Source of the DNA: Bacteroidaceae bacterium
GTDB lineage: Bacteria; Bacteroidota; Bacteroidia; Bacteroidales; Bacteroidaceae
Reading direction: 5' to 3'
DNA: 35,562 bases
Assembly (NCBI GenBank): GCA_024682035.1
Contig: JAIKZS010000005.1
Span: 1 to 35,562 of the forward strand
The translations under genes were made by a program, and so were the position numbers. Within the stretch, counting starts at the first letter, position 1; every line of letters starts with the position of its first letter. The notes under the pieces are model-generated. The model did not search any database. It saw only the letters and a program-made list of their open reading frames with translations, and was not told the DNA's origin. Below, piece after piece: positions 16,317-25,396 of this stretch.

Positions 16317-17118
16317 CGGCTGGAATAGCCATTAGAGCGCTGTCAAAGCGGTCTAACATGCCACCATGTCCTGGCAGAATGTTCCCAGAGTCCTTAATAC
16401 CCAACTGACGTTTGAACAACGATTCCGTTAAATCACCCCAAGTACCAAATACCACTATTGTCAGCGCTAAACCTATCCATTCCCACATATTGAGGGTAGT
16501 GAAAAATTGAGCCAGAACCACAGCTGCTATAATGGCTACCAAAGCACCGCCAATACTACCTTCCCACGATTTCTTAGGCGATATTCTTTCAAAGAGTCGG
16601 TGCTTACCAAATAGTGAACCAATGCAATAAGCTCCTGTGTCGCTCATCCATAAAAAGATAAATACAGATAAAGGCAGGATAGGGTTGTAGGTTACTTCAG
16701 ATGAAACAAAATTGTTTTGGAACGAAATAACATTCAGCAAAGCAAAGGGTAGGGCGATATATACCTGACTCAGCATGGTGTGGGCCCAATTGCCAAGTGG
16801 GTTTTCCCGCTTTAGGTAAAGTTCAGATATCATCATATAGAGCAACAACAAGACGTAAGGCAGAAATACGCTGGCGCTGGCCATATAAGTATTGTAGCTC
16901 ATGAAAGCCATAAACAGGTAGCCTGCTCCCAATGCTGCAATGTAAATATTTACATGTGAATCAGTATATTGATTCACCAACTTCCCATATTCAATTACAG
17001 TCATGGCGCTGATTACGAGAAACAAAACGCCAAACGATAGCGAATTGAAAAGAATGCAACCCACTAAAGTGACAGCAAACAGCACACCTGTAATAGCTCT
17101 TATGATGAAATTTTTCAT
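16285..17118 (-). CDS. cdsA: Phosphatidate cytidylyltransferase
   Basis: This 278-residue polytopic inner membrane enzyme makes CDP-diacylglycerol from phosphatidate and CTP. About eight hydrophobic segments are visible. The CDS signature is complete near the C-terminus: SLFKRQLGIKDSGNILPGHG followed by GMLDRFDSAL. SPKKSWEGSIGG is the second conserved block. The start is the ATG at 17118 (MKNFIIRAITGVLF), 4 nt after the ftsH stop. The open frame extends into ftsH to 17247, but that part has no membrane-protein character. It is the third gene of rsfS-ftsH-cdsA and overlaps lpxB tail to tail by 32 nt. Confidence 0.96.
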   Translation of the reverse strand: MKNFIIRAITGVLFAVTLVGCILFNSLSFGVLFLVISAMTVIEYGKLVNQYTDSHVNIYIAALGAGYLFMAFMSYNTYMASASVFLPYVLLLLYMMISELYLKRENPLGNWAHTMLSQVYIALPFALLNVISFQNNFVSSEVTYNPILPLSVFIFLWMSDTGAYCIGSLFGKHRLFERISPKKSWEGSIGGALVAIIAAVVLAQFFTTLNMWEWIGLALTIVVFGTWGDLTESLFKRQLGIKDSGNILPGHGGMLDRFDSALMAIPAATVYLYCISL

Positions 17119-17122
17119 TTTG

Positions 17123-19240
17123 TTACTCCTTTGATTCGACTGGAGAAGGACTGTCTTCGGTTTGAGACTTTGCTTCCTCTGCAGCTTTGTCTTTATTCTC
17201 CAACTCAGCCTTTTCATTGGCTTGTTTTTTTGCAGCATTGGCCGCAATTTTCATTTCGTTAGAAATTTTGTTGGCATTGAATATCTCTTCTGATCGCGAA
17301 GCCCAGGGGCGCGCACCAAATATTTCCTCCACATCCTCGGCAAAGATTACCTCACGCTCTACCAATCTTTGTGCTAGCTGGTTGTGTTTCTCCTTGTTCT
17401 CGGTCAGAATGCGTTTTGCACGTTCATACTGCTCGTTAATCATGCGTTTTACTTCATTGTCAATTAGTTCGGCAGTATGCTCGCTGTACGGTTTATTGAA
17501 ACCAAACTCATCGCCAGCATTATAATAGCAAAGGTTAGGCAGTCTATCACTCATGCCCATATAGGCAATCATGCCATAAGCCTGCTTTGTAACGCGCTCT
17601 AAGTCGTTCATGGCTCCCGATGAAATCTTACCGATAAATAAGTCTTCAGCTGCACGGCCACCTAGGGTAGCACACATTTCATCGAGCATTTGTTCTTTTG
17701 TAGTAATCTGTCTCTCTTCAGGTAAATACCAAGCAGCACCCAGGGCTCTGCCACGAGGTACAATGGTTACCTTAATCAGCGGATTGGCATATTCCAACAA
17801 CCATGAAATAGAAGCGTGGCCAGCCTCATGTATGGCGATAGAACGGCGTTCCTCTTCCGTAGTAATTTTGTTTTTCTTTTCCAAACCACCGATAATGCGG
17901 TCAACAGCATCCAGGAAATCTTGCTTTGTAACGGCTTTCTTACCATGGCGAGCTGCTATCAGAGCGGCCTCGTTGCACACGTTGGCTATGTCGGCACCTG
18001 AGAAACCTGGCGTTTGTCTTGCTAGCAAATCAATATCCAAAGTTTCATCTACCTTAATAGGACGTAGGTGCACCCCAAATATTTCTTTTCGTTCGTTTAG
18101 GTCTGGCAAATCTACATGGATCTGTCGGTCAAAACGGCCTGCACGCAACAGTGCTTGATCGAGAACGTCAACGCGGTTGGTAGCAGCCAATATAATGATA
18201 CCGCTGTTAGAACCAAAACCGTCCATTTCTGTAAGCAATTGGTTTAGCGTGCTTTCTCGTTCATCGTTCCCTCCCATGGCAGAACGGTTTGAGCGCGCAC
18301 GGCCCACTGCATCAATTTCGTCAATGAAAACAATACACGGTGTTTTCTCCTTTGCCTGACGGAACAAATCTCGCACGCGTGAAGCACCAACACCTACAAA
18401 CATCTCTACAAAGTCGGAACCAGACAATGAGAAGAAGGGCACATCAGCTTCACCAGCCACAGCTTTAGCCAGCAAAGTTTTACCTGTTCCTGGAGGGCCA
18501 ACTAGCAGCGCTCCTTTGGGGATCTTACCTCCCAGGTCAGTATATTTCCTTGGGTCTTTCAGGAATTCTACAATTTCTTCTACTTCTTGTTTTGCCTCTG
18601 ACAAACCGGCTACATCCTGGAATGTTACTTTCTCGCGCGAATCCTTCTCAAACAATTGCGCTTTTGATTTGCCTACATTGAAGATGCCTCCACCAATGCC
18701 TCCTGTACCTCCCGACATGCGTCTTGATAGATATATCATGAAGGCAATGAAGAACAACAGTGGCATAATTTGCCAAAAAATAGCCCAGAAATAGTTCTGC
18801 CGTTTCTTATATTGGATGGTACCGTCGAAGTGCGACTGTTCTATCTCTGCATCAATAAATTCACCCAGGCTTTGTCTGGAAGGAGCCTCTGTCATTATAT
18901 AAGGTTTTTTCCCCACTCGGGTAGAATCCTGCCTGAAGACCTGCTGTACATACTGCTGCTTGATGAAAGCCTCAACAGAATTGTCGTCATAGCCAATGAT
19001 GCGGTTTACATATCCACTGCGCACATATTGTTGAAACTCTCCATAAGTTACTTCACGCTGTGCAGAACTATCGTCATTGAAAAACATCAGTCCCAGCAGC
19101 ATCATACCAATCAACAAGTACAGCATGTTCAGGTTAAACTTGAAGCGAACAATCTTCTTTCCATCCTGTTTGTTCTGGTCTTTTTCCTGCTTTTGCTGTT
19201 GCGGTTTGTTTTTTTCTTTATTATCGTTTGTATTACTCAT
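17123..19240 (-). CDS. ftsH: ATP-dependent zinc metalloprotease FtsH
   Basis: This 705-residue membrane-anchored AAA+ protease degrades misfolded or regulatory proteins; in enteric bacteria LpxC is one target. Transmembrane helices lie at about 38-54 and 150-171 with a periplasmic domain between. Walker A GPPGTGKT is at 248-255, Walker B is [12 protein letters not shown] (302-313), the second region of homology is [10 protein letters not shown], and the zinc motif HEAGH is at 471-475. The N-terminal 30 residues are rich in Lys/Gln/Asn and the C-terminal 60 are Lys/Ala/Glu rich, so both tails are probably disordered. It lies 44 nt after rsfS. The lipid genes cdsA and lpxB are adjacent. Confidence 0.98.
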   Translation of the reverse strand: MSNTNDNKEKNKPQQQKQEKDQNKQDGKKIVRFKFNLNMLYLLIGMMLLGLMFFNDDSSAQREVTYGEFQQYVRSGYVNRIIGYDDNSVEAFIKQQYVQQVFRQDSTRVGKKPYIMTEAPSRQSLGEFIDAEIEQSHFDGTIQYKKRQNYFWAIFWQIMPLLFFIAFMIYLSRRMSGGTGGIGGGIFNVGKSKAQLFEKDSREKVTFQDVAGLSEAKQEVEEIVEFLKDPRKYTDLGGKIPKGALLVGPPGTGKTLLAKAVAGEADVPFFSLSGSDFVEMFVGVGASRVRDLFRQAKEKTPCIVFIDEIDAVGRARSNRSAMGGNDERESTLNQLLTEMDGFGSNSGIIILAATNRVDVLDQALLRAGRFDRQIHVDLPDLNERKEIFGVHLRPIKVDETLDIDLLARQTPGFSGADIANVCNEAALIAARHGKKAVTKQDFLDAVDRIIGGLEKKNKITTEEERRSIAIHEAGHASISWLLEYANPLIKVTIVPRGRALGAAWYLPEERQITTKEQMLDEMCATLGGRAAEDLFIGKISSGAMNDLERVTKQAYGMIAYMGMSDRLPNLCYYNAGDEFGFNKPYSEHTAELIDNEVKRMINEQYERAKRILTENKEKHNQLAQRLVEREVIFAEDVEEIFGARPWASRSEEIFNANKISNEMKIAANAAKKQANEKAELENKDKAAEEAKSQTEDSPSPVESKE

Positions 19241-19284
19241 TTTTCTTAAAACTATTTTTTGCTATATATCCTTATTGTGAAAAA

Positions 19285-19644
19285 TCAATCCAAGTCGGGT
19301 ATGGTTTTCAACTTTGCATCAGCCCATAAGTGCTCCAGGTCATAAAATTCTCTTGACTGAGGCACAAATACATGTACCATTACATTGCCATAGTCCATAG
19401 CCACCCATTCAGCATTACGCTGTCCGTCAATTCCTGATGGCTTCACATGACTTCCCTTAATGGTAAAATCTTTGATGGAGTCAGTAATAGCCGACACCTG
19501 CATAGGCGTGTTACCCTGACAAATCACGAAATATTGACAAATGGTGTCATCTATTTCGGTAAGATCTGCTATAACTATCCCCTTTCCTTTTTTGTCCTGT
19601 ATTCCTTCTGTAATGTCTTTTAAAAGCTTTTTAGTTTCTTCCAT
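19285..19644 (-). CDS. rsfS: Ribosome silencing factor RsfS (YbeB/Iojap)
   Basis: This 119-residue protein binds uL14 on the 50S subunit and blocks subunit joining under nutrient limitation. DLTEIDDTICQYFVICQGNT, VSAITDSI, EWVAMDYGNVMVHVFVPQSR and EFYDLEHLWADA are the conserved blocks of the family. The frame extends 13 codons upstream to 19683, but a -7 element at 19670-19677 predicts transcription from about 19663. The ATG at 19644 (MEETKKLLKDI) is therefore the start. It opens the rsfS-ftsH-cdsA operon. Confidence 0.95.
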   Translation of the reverse strand: MEETKKLLKDITEGIQDKKGKGIVIADLTEIDDTICQYFVICQGNTPMQVSAITDSIKDFTIKGSHVKPSGIDGQRNAEWVAMDYGNVMVHVFVPQSREFYDLEHLWADAKLKTIPDLD

Positions 19645-19669
19645 TCTAAAATATAGGTTTTTACATTTG

Positions 19670-19677
19670 CAAAGATA
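19670..19677 (-). promoter_or_regulatory. -7 element of rsfS-ftsH-cdsA promoter
   Basis: TATCTTTG on the minus strand is a perfect -7 box. No clear TTTG lies 19-21 nt upstream, so the -33 box is weak. The predicted start near 19663 leaves a leader of about 19 nt. Confidence 0.6.
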
Positions 19678-19756
19678 GTCCATATTCTCTTATAAAATAC
19701 TTAAAAACCCAAAAGACTTTCAAAAAAAATCATTTTTTTTATTTTTTTTTCGAAAG

Positions 19757-19790
19757 TTTGTTTGTATTTCGACAAAAGTTAGTAACTTTG
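19757..19790 (+). promoter_or_regulatory. tRNA-Gln promoter
   Basis: A perfect TAACTTTG at 19783-19790 follows a doubled TTTGTTTG (19757-19764), giving spacings of 22 or 18 nt rather than 20. The predicted start near 19797 lies about 20 nt before the mature tRNA. A very A/T-rich run precedes it. Confidence 0.62.
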
Positions 19791-19817
19791 CAACCGCAAA
19801 ACAAAATGTTAGGGCAT

Positions 19818-19888
19818 TGGAGTATGGTGTAATGGTAACACTACAGATTCTGGTCCTGTCATTCCAGGTTCGAATCCTGGTACTCCAA
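19818..19888 (+). tRNA. tRNA-Gln, anticodon CUG
   Basis: The cloverleaf can be drawn by hand. Acceptor TGGAGTA (19818-19824) pairs with TACTCCA (19881-19887) with discriminator A. The D-stem is GTG/CAC. The anticodon stem ACAGA/CCTGT has an A-C mismatch at the loop end and loop TTCTGGT, so the anticodon is CTG (19850-19852). The T-arm is CCAGG-TTCGAAT-CCTGG. The U1-A72 first pair is typical of tRNA-Gln. The 3' CCA is not encoded (CTA follows the discriminator), so it must be added by a nucleotidyltransferase. It decodes CAG codons. Confidence 0.93.
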
Positions 19889-19890
19889 CT

Positions 19891-19926
19891 AAAAAAGCCG
19901 CTGGTTAATCACCAACGGCTTTTTTT
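19891..19926. terminator. Bidirectional rho-independent terminator
   Basis: The stem is AAAAAAGCCG/CGGCTTTTTT with a C-A mismatch and an inner TGGT/ACCA, closed by a TAATC loop. The T-run on the plus strand ends the tRNA-Gln transcript, and the A-run on the other side gives a T-run for the minus-strand DUF349 gene that ends at 19944. Confidence 0.85.
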
Positions 19927-19943
19927 CTTTAGATAGCTATTGC

Positions 19944-21881
19944 TTATTCAGTCTTTTCTTCTTCTTCCTGTTCCTGTTGTCCGGCATTATCAATGTTGCG
20001 AATTTTTTCTTTCGCTACTTCAATCTCAGCCTTCAGCTTATCCATTTTCTTGTTTAACGCGGTCAGCAAGCTATTGCCTGTCTTTGATGTGGCGTTCAAG
20101 AAACCCAGGTTGTTTTCATAAGTGTGCAATTCATTCACTAAGTTCTCATAATTACGTACCAATTTTTCGCGTTCGCGATAGATTGCCTGAGCGCCAGTCT
20201 CCTGCATCTTGGCAACTGCAGTACGGAATTTGTTTACCTTCTTTGATGCCATGCTTAAGTTGAAAGTTTTGTACAGCTTGTCAACCAATGCACGATATTG
20301 CTCATATATTTTATCCTTCTCTTTGAAAGGCACATGACCCACTTTGTTCCACTCAGCCATGAGATTGTGCACCTGTTGGTTGTTCTCTTCACTTTCAGGT
20401 TGAGCCAGCAGTTCTCTAAGTTGATCAATGATTTCTTTTTTGCGTTTCAGATTATCGTTTTCGATAGAGCGTTGTGAAGAAGTTGCAGCACCCTTCTGTT
20501 CAAAGAAATAGTCACATGCTGAAATAAAACGCTTCCACAAGCTGTCAGAGTAGCGCTTAGCCACAGGACCAATATTTTTCCATTCTTTCTGCAGCTTCAC
20601 CAGTTCTTCTGCCGTTTCCTTCCATTCCTTGCTGTCCTTTAAAGCCTCTACACGTTCTACTAGCGCACGTTTCTTTTCCAAATTTTCATTCATCTTAGCC
20701 TTGGCTTCCTTAAAGAATTCGCTCTTCTTCTGGAAGAACTCGTCGCAAGCACTACGGAAACGCTCAAACACCTTTATATTCTGTTTATGTGGGGCAAAGC
20801 CAATGGTTTTCCATTTGTTCTGCAGAGCTATCACTTCCTGGGTTTTCTTATCCCATGCTTGGAAGCCATTCAGCTTACTATAATCAATGCCCTCAACAAT
20901 TTCACAAATGACGGTCTTCTTGTCCAAGTTTTCCAATTCAGCTTTTTTACGCTCTTCAAAATGCTGCTGATGCTTTCTGTTCAGCATGGTCGATGCTGTC
21001 TTGAACCGTGCCCAAATCTCGTCGCGCAGCTCCTTTGCTACCGGCCCTGTGTCACGATACTCTTGGTGGAGTTTCTGCAAATGATGGAATGCAGCCACCA
21101 CATCATCTTCGTCTATCAGCTTTTCTGCTGCCTCGCAAAGTTGTAACTTTATCTCCAAATTCTTCTTGAAGTCATATTCGCGAAACTCGTTGTTCAACTT
21201 CAGCAAATCGTAGAACTTCTCTACGTACAGCTGGTAGCTTTTCCACAACTCGTTGGCCTTGTTTTGAGGAATTAAAGTCACCTCGTGCCATTGTTGTTGC
21301 AGTCTCTTGAACTCATTATAGTTTTTATTAGGATCATCAGGTGACTCAATCAGTTCCTTCAGCTCTTCAATAATGGCCAACTTGACCTGATAGTTGTTTT
21401 CACGTTCTTTATCTTCCTCTGCAAGAATTTCGTTTCTCTTTTCTTTGATGACGGCCATCACTTCTTTGAACTCATCTTCTTCTGCACTTGGAGAGGGCAC
21501 AAAATCCTCTAAGTTGCCACCTGCCTCGACAAAGGCATTCTTGGCAGCTTCCACTTCGCTGTTGTGAAGTTTATAGAAATTCTGCTTCAAGGCATCAATC
21601 TCAGCTTTCGATGCATGATCCACATCTTCGGCTATAACCTTTGCCTTAGCAAGAATCTCGGTTTTGGTTAACTTACGTGCAGATTCCTCCTGTGCAATCT
21701 CTTCTTCTGCTTCTTCAACCTCTTTAACTGCCTCCTGAATATCATTGTCATCATCCAGCACATCATTAGCAGTTTCGGCTACTGTTGGATCTAGTGCTGT
21801 AGTTTCTGCAGTTTCGATTGTCTTCTTTACATCTTCTAATCTTTCTTCCTTAGGCAGATTAGTTTCTTGAGTGTCCGTCAT
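19944..21881 (-). CDS. DUF349 repeat protein
   Basis: This 645-residue, highly charged, mostly helical cytoplasmic protein begins at the ATG at 21881; the longer frame starts with TTG at 21887. The first 120 residues are very acidic (repeated Glu/Asp). At least five DUF349 helical repeats follow, each with a W/Y-x3-G core: QQWHEVTLIPQ, QEYRDTGPVAK, NKWKTIGFAPH, KEWKNIGPVAK and AEWNKVGHVPF. A coiled-coil ends the protein (about 590-640). DUF349 proteins are widespread in Bacteroidota and Actinobacteria and have no firmly established function. It has 154 nt of upstream sequence in which I find no good promoter match, and shares a terminator with tRNA-Gln. Confidence 0.9.
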   Translation of the reverse strand: MTDTQETNLPKEERLEDVKKTIETAETTALDPTVAETANDVLDDDNDIQEAVKEVEEAEEEIAQEESARKLTKTEILAKAKVIAEDVDHASKAEIDALKQNFYKLHNSEVEAAKNAFVEAGGNLEDFVPSPSAEEDEFKEVMAVIKEKRNEILAEEDKERENNYQVKLAIIEELKELIESPDDPNKNYNEFKRLQQQWHEVTLIPQNKANELWKSYQLYVEKFYDLLKLNNEFREYDFKKNLEIKLQLCEAAEKLIDEDDVVAAFHHLQKLHQEYRDTGPVAKELRDEIWARFKTASTMLNRKHQQHFEERKKAELENLDKKTVICEIVEGIDYSKLNGFQAWDKKTQEVIALQNKWKTIGFAPHKQNIKVFERFRSACDEFFQKKSEFFKEAKAKMNENLEKKRALVERVEALKDSKEWKETAEELVKLQKEWKNIGPVAKRYSDSLWKRFISACDYFFEQKGAATSSQRSIENDNLKRKKEIIDQLRELLAQPESEENNQQVHNLMAEWNKVGHVPFKEKDKIYEQYRALVDKLYKTFNLSMASKKVNKFRTAVAKMQETGAQAIYREREKLVRNYENLVNELHTYENNLGFLNATSKTGNSLLTALNKKMDKLKAEIEVAKEKIRNIDNAGQQEQEEEEKTE

Positions 21882-22041
21882 TGTCAATAAATATTAAGTT
21901 CCGGGATGTCCCATTTAAACATTACAAACTACAAATTAATGAAGAAAAAAGCATATTTCATACTTTTTTGCAATTTTTTTTTATTCTTAGTGTATTTTTT
22001 CGTATTAAAAGGTCTAAAATCTTCTCCGTAAAAACAGTTTG

Positions 22042-23388
22042 TTATGTCAATGCCACCGTAATAGCCATATAAATCAGCATACCCATGATATCGCTGATGA
22101 TGGTGATAAAAGGTCCTGTAGCAATGGCTGGGTCAATTTTCAACTTGTCAAAGGTCATTGGCACTATTGTTCCAAAAATAGATGCAAACATTACGACGGC
22201 AAACAAACTAAGACTCACAGCATATGTAATAGTAGCTGCTCCGCCATACACAATGAAATTGTAGACGTAAACCAACATAGATATGATAGTGGCGTTAATG
22301 GCTGCCACTACCGATTCTTTACCTACATGCTTAAGCATGTCTTTTGATTCGAGTGAACTATTGGCCAAACCTTGCACAACGATAGCCGATGATTGAGTAC
22401 CTACGTTACCACCTGTGCCTCCTACTAACGGAATGAACAACGCCATTTCTGGATGTGCCGCAAAAGTAGAATCGAAATTACCTAATATCATGGAGTTGCC
22501 AATACCGCCTAAAATACCAATGAGCAGCCATGGCATTCGAGCGCGTGTTTGCTGTACCACACTATCATCGGTTTCAATGTCTTGCGAAATACCTGATGCC
22601 AACTGATAGTCGCGTTCACTATGTTCACGCACCTGATCCATCACGTCATCCACAGTAATTTGTCCTACTAATCGGCCAATACTATCTACTACAGGCAGTG
22701 CCACCAAGTCATATTTTTCGATGGCCTGCACAACATCGTCCAGTGGCGTATCTACTCGTACCGAAACTGGGTCACGGTGCATTACGTGCTTCACTTTCGA
22801 TACAGAAGGTGAAGAAATCATTTTTTTCAGAGGGAAGGTGCCCAACAATCGTTGGTCATCATCTACCACATACACATAGTATATTTCGTCCATCTGCTCT
22901 GCTTGCATGCGCATCTCTTTCAGGCATTCGGGCATACTCCAGTTCTCGTTTACGATTACCATTTCTGTGCCCATTATACCACCGGCCGTATCTTCGTCGT
23001 ATTTCAACAAATCTACAATATCGCCTGCCTGTTCAATATCATCAATGTGACTCAACACCTCTTCTTGCTTGTCCTCGTCGAGGTCACGAATCAGGTCTAC
23101 CGCATCGTCAGTATCCATGTTGTCAACGAAGCGTTTGGCAATAATTTCAGGATCTAATCCCGCTAATAGCTCTTTACGCTCATCTTCATCCATTTCAGCC
23201 AGTACATCAGCTGCCTTTTCGTTATCCAGTAACTGATAAATATAGCGGGCTTCATCTTCCTCCAGTTCGTTACATAGCTCAGCAATATCAGCTGGGTGCA
23301 TGTTCCAGATGATATTTCTTACATTATCGCCATCCTTGTGTGCGATGAATTCTTTTACGCTCTCCACATATTTCTCATCAATCTCCAT
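22042..23388 (-). CDS. mgtE: Magnesium transporter MgtE
   Basis: This 448-residue homodimeric Mg2+ channel sits in the inner membrane. The N-terminal superhelical MgtE_N domain (about 20-125; WNMHPADIAELCNELEEDEA, then AEMDEDERKELL) precedes a CBS pair (about 130-255; GTEMVIVNENWSM and LVGQITVDDVMD), which senses cytosolic Mg2+. Five transmembrane helices follow (about 280-448; PLVGGTGGNVGTQSSAI is the conserved pore segment). The frame opens with TTG at 23397, overlapping the rsmA stop, but the ATG at 23388 (MEIDEKYVES), 5 nt after that stop, is a better start. It is co-transcribed with rsmA. Confidence 0.96.
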   Translation of the reverse strand: MEIDEKYVESVKEFIAHKDGDNVRNIIWNMHPADIAELCNELEEDEARYIYQLLDNEKAADVLAEMDEDERKELLAGLDPEIIAKRFVDNMDTDDAVDLIRDLDEDKQEEVLSHIDDIEQAGDIVDLLKYDEDTAGGIMGTEMVIVNENWSMPECLKEMRMQAEQMDEIYYVYVVDDDQRLLGTFPLKKMISSPSVSKVKHVMHRDPVSVRVDTPLDDVVQAIEKYDLVALPVVDSIGRLVGQITVDDVMDQVREHSERDYQLASGISQDIETDDSVVQQTRARMPWLLIGILGGIGNSMILGNFDSTFAAHPEMALFIPLVGGTGGNVGTQSSAIVVQGLANSSLESKDMLKHVGKESVVAAINATIISMLVYVYNFIVYGGAATITYAVSLSLFAVVMFASIFGTIVPMTFDKLKIDPAIATGPFITIISDIMGMLIYMAITVALT

Positions 23389-23393
23389 ACCAT

Positions 23394-24185
23394 TCAATTT
23401 TCAAGGTTAACGTATTCTTTCACTCTGTTGGTTAGGTTCACGAACTCCTGCACGCTCAGCTGTTCAGGCCTTAGGTTAAAAAGTTCATCACTCAACAATG
23501 GACAATCTGGCCCAATTAAGGGCTTAATTGAGTTGCGCAGTGTTTTGCGGCGTTGGTTAAAGGTAGTTTTTACCACTCTTTTAAACAATCCTTCGTCGCA
23601 CCCCAGCTCCATGGTATCATTTCTAGTCATACGAATAACGGCGCTTTTCACCTTTGGTGGTGGGTTAAATACATGCTCATGCACGGTAAACAAATATTCT
23701 ACTTTATACCATGCCTGTATTAATATGCTCAAAATACCATAGGTCTTGCTGCCAGGACCAGCCGCCATTCGCTCAGCTACTTCCTTCTGGATCATACCCG
23801 TGCAACACGGAATCAGGTCCTTGTTATCCAGCATCTTGAAAAATATTTGTGATGAAATATTATAAGGGTAGTTGCCTGTCAGCACAAAAGGTTTCCCATC
23901 GAATACCTGTCTTAGATTCATTTTCAGGAAATCACCCTCAATGATGTTTCCCTCCAGGGTGGGGTAGTTGGCATGAAGGTAAGCTATCGATTCACGGTCT
24001 AGCTCTACTACTTTCAGAGGCCTTTCTTTTCGTTGCAGAAATTGCGTCAACACCCCCATGCCTGGTCCTACCTCTAATACAGGCAAACCAGTGCAAACAT
24101 CTACGGTGTCGGCTATATCCTGCGCTATTCCCAAGTCAGTAAGGAAATGCTGTCCCAAAAACTTTTTAGGTTTAACCTGTCTCAT
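23394..24185 (-). CDS. rsmA: 16S rRNA dimethyladenosine transferase RsmA (KsgA)
   Basis: This 263-residue enzyme methylates the two adjacent adenosines near the 3' end of 16S rRNA during 30S maturation. The SAM-binding motif is VLEVGPGMGVLTQFL and the catalytic motif IV is NYPYNISSQIFF. The N-terminal KKFLGQHFL is typical for the family. The start ATG at 24185 (MRQVKPKKFLGQ) is well placed. Its promoter region (24186-24252) carries several minus-strand TAnnTTTG boxes (24189-24196, 24210-24217, 24228-24235), none with a clear -33 partner, so which is used is open. mgtE follows. Confidence 0.97.
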   Translation of the reverse strand: MRQVKPKKFLGQHFLTDLGIAQDIADTVDVCTGLPVLEVGPGMGVLTQFLQRKERPLKVVELDRESIAYLHANYPTLEGNIIEGDFLKMNLRQVFDGKPFVLTGNYPYNISSQIFFKMLDNKDLIPCCTGMIQKEVAERMAAGPGSKTYGILSILIQAWYKVEYLFTVHEHVFNPPPKVKSAVIRMTRNDTMELGCDEGLFKRVVKTTFNQRRKTLRNSIKPLIGPDCPLLSDELFNLRPEQLSVQEFVNLTNRVKEYVNLEN

Positions 24186-24201
24186 CTACAAAACTATTTT
24201 T

Positions 24202-24209
24202 TAACTTTG
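24202..24209 (+). promoter_or_regulatory. -7 element for the flippase-like gene
   Basis: TAACTTTG matches the -7 consensus fully. A TTTG at standard spacing is absent. The predicted start near 24216 lies about 37 nt before the ATG at 24253. It shares the 67-bp gap with the divergent rsmA promoter. Confidence 0.5.
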
Positions 24210-24252
24210 CAAAACTATTGCAAATTGCAAAAGTAAAAAAATAAATTAAAAA

Positions 24253-25236
24253 ATGATGACCAAAAGGCTGAAAAAAACGTTCCAAGCACTCTTGCCAATA
24301 GTTTTGGGAGTCTTTGTGCTCTATTTTGTCTATCGTGATTACGATTTTTCACGCATAGGTCAAGTATTGATGCACGAAGTGGTTTGGTCATGGATGGCTC
24401 TTTCGTTGCTTTTTGGTGTGCTCAGTCACGTTTTCAGGGGCTTACGTTGGGAGCAAACCCTTCAGCCTTTGGGTGAACACCCTAAAAAAACTAATTGCAT
24501 TGATGCTATCTTTATTTCTTATGCAGCCAACCTTATTATACCTCGCATGGGAGAACTAAGCCGTTGTGGGGTGCTCAATAAGACCGATGGCGTTAATTTC
24601 AGCAAAGCCTTGGGCACGGTGGTAACCGAGCGTATCATCGACGGTATATGTATTCTGATCATTACCGCTATCACTTTTCTTTTGCAGATGCCTGTATTCA
24701 TGCGTTTCTTTAATGAAACTGGCACTAAAATACCCTCGTTTGCCCATCTTGTAACAACCCCTTGGTTCTATGTTAGTCTGTTCAGCGTTTTAGGTGCAGT
24801 CATACTGCTCTATTATATAATAAAGGTGTTTGGTCTTCCACGAAAAATAAAAGCCTTGCTTCTGGGCATTTGGAAAGGTATCATGTCGGTACGTCAAGTT
24901 GCCAATCCTCCTTTGTTTACGCTTTATACCATCTTAATTTGGTTAAGTTACCTCCTTCATTTCTATTTTACGTTCTACTGTTTTGATTTTTCAGCCGATT
25001 TAGGTTTGTTGGCTGGTTTGGTCATGTTTGTAGGAGGTACCTTTGCCGTGATAGTACCCACGCCCAATGGTGCGGGCCCATGGCATTTTGCTGTTATTAC
25101 TATGATGATGCTCTATGGTGTTAGCAATGCTGATGCTGCTACTTTTGCTCTTATTGTTCACACCATCCAAACTCTGCTGGTTATAGCACTTGGTATATGG
25201 GGTTGGTTGCACACATGTCTTACATCGCAATCGTAA
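24253..25236 (+). CDS. Lysylphosphatidylglycerol synthase TM-domain (UPF0104/COG0392) membrane protein
   Basis: The protein has 327 residues with about eight hydrophobic helices and no soluble catalytic domain. The conserved blocks include FRGLRWEQTLQPLGEHP, AANLIIPRMGELSRCGVLNK (the RxGE-type core) and VPTPNGAGPWHFAV. These match the integral-membrane flippase-like domain of MprF proteins without the aminoacyltransferase part. A role in lipid movement is inferred from the family; no substrate can be named. It is divergent from rsmA and followed by a 160-nt gap. Confidence 0.87.
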   Translation: MMTKRLKKTFQALLPIVLGVFVLYFVYRDYDFSRIGQVLMHEVVWSWMALSLLFGVLSHVFRGLRWEQTLQPLGEHPKKTNCIDAIFISYAANLIIPRMGELSRCGVLNKTDGVNFSKALGTVVTERIIDGICILIITAITFLLQMPVFMRFFNETGTKIPSFAHLVTTPWFYVSLFSVLGAVILLYYIIKVFGLPRKIKALLLGIWKGIMSVRQVANPPLFTLYTILIWLSYLLHFYFTFYCFDFSADLGLLAGLVMFVGGTFAVIVPTPNGAGPWHFAVITMMMLYGVSNADAATFALIVHTIQTLLVIALGIWGWLHTCLTSQS

Positions 25237-25338
25237 AATCTACTCCTTTAATACTTCGTTTTCCTAGCAATAAGTCTTTCCCATGAAATATAGAGGAGAG
25301 TTTTTTCGTCTATCTATTGAATTGTTATTTAGATTTAG

Positions 25339-25346
25339 TATTTTTG
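25339..25346 (+). promoter_or_regulatory. -7 element for the flavodoxin-like gene
   Basis: TATTTTTG is a perfect TAnnTTTG box. The best -33 candidate is ATTG at 25316-25319 with 19-nt spacing. The predicted start near 25353 gives a leader of about 44 nt. The rest of 25237-25396 is A/T-rich with no other clear signal. Confidence 0.55.
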
Positions 25347-25396
25347 CAACGTAGCGGATATAGCCACAATAACATAGAACTTGTTTTTTTTTGACC

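Noticed and set aside
17610-18158. 182-residue plus-strand frame antisense to ftsH
   Set aside because: It mirrors the conserved AAA+ domain codons and its protein is rich in Ser/Arg with no recognisable motif.
21882-22041. Short inverted repeat GGGA-TG-TCCC upstream of the DUF349 gene
   Set aside because: Four-base arms in AT-rich DNA are too short to separate from chance, and no promoter could be fixed around it.
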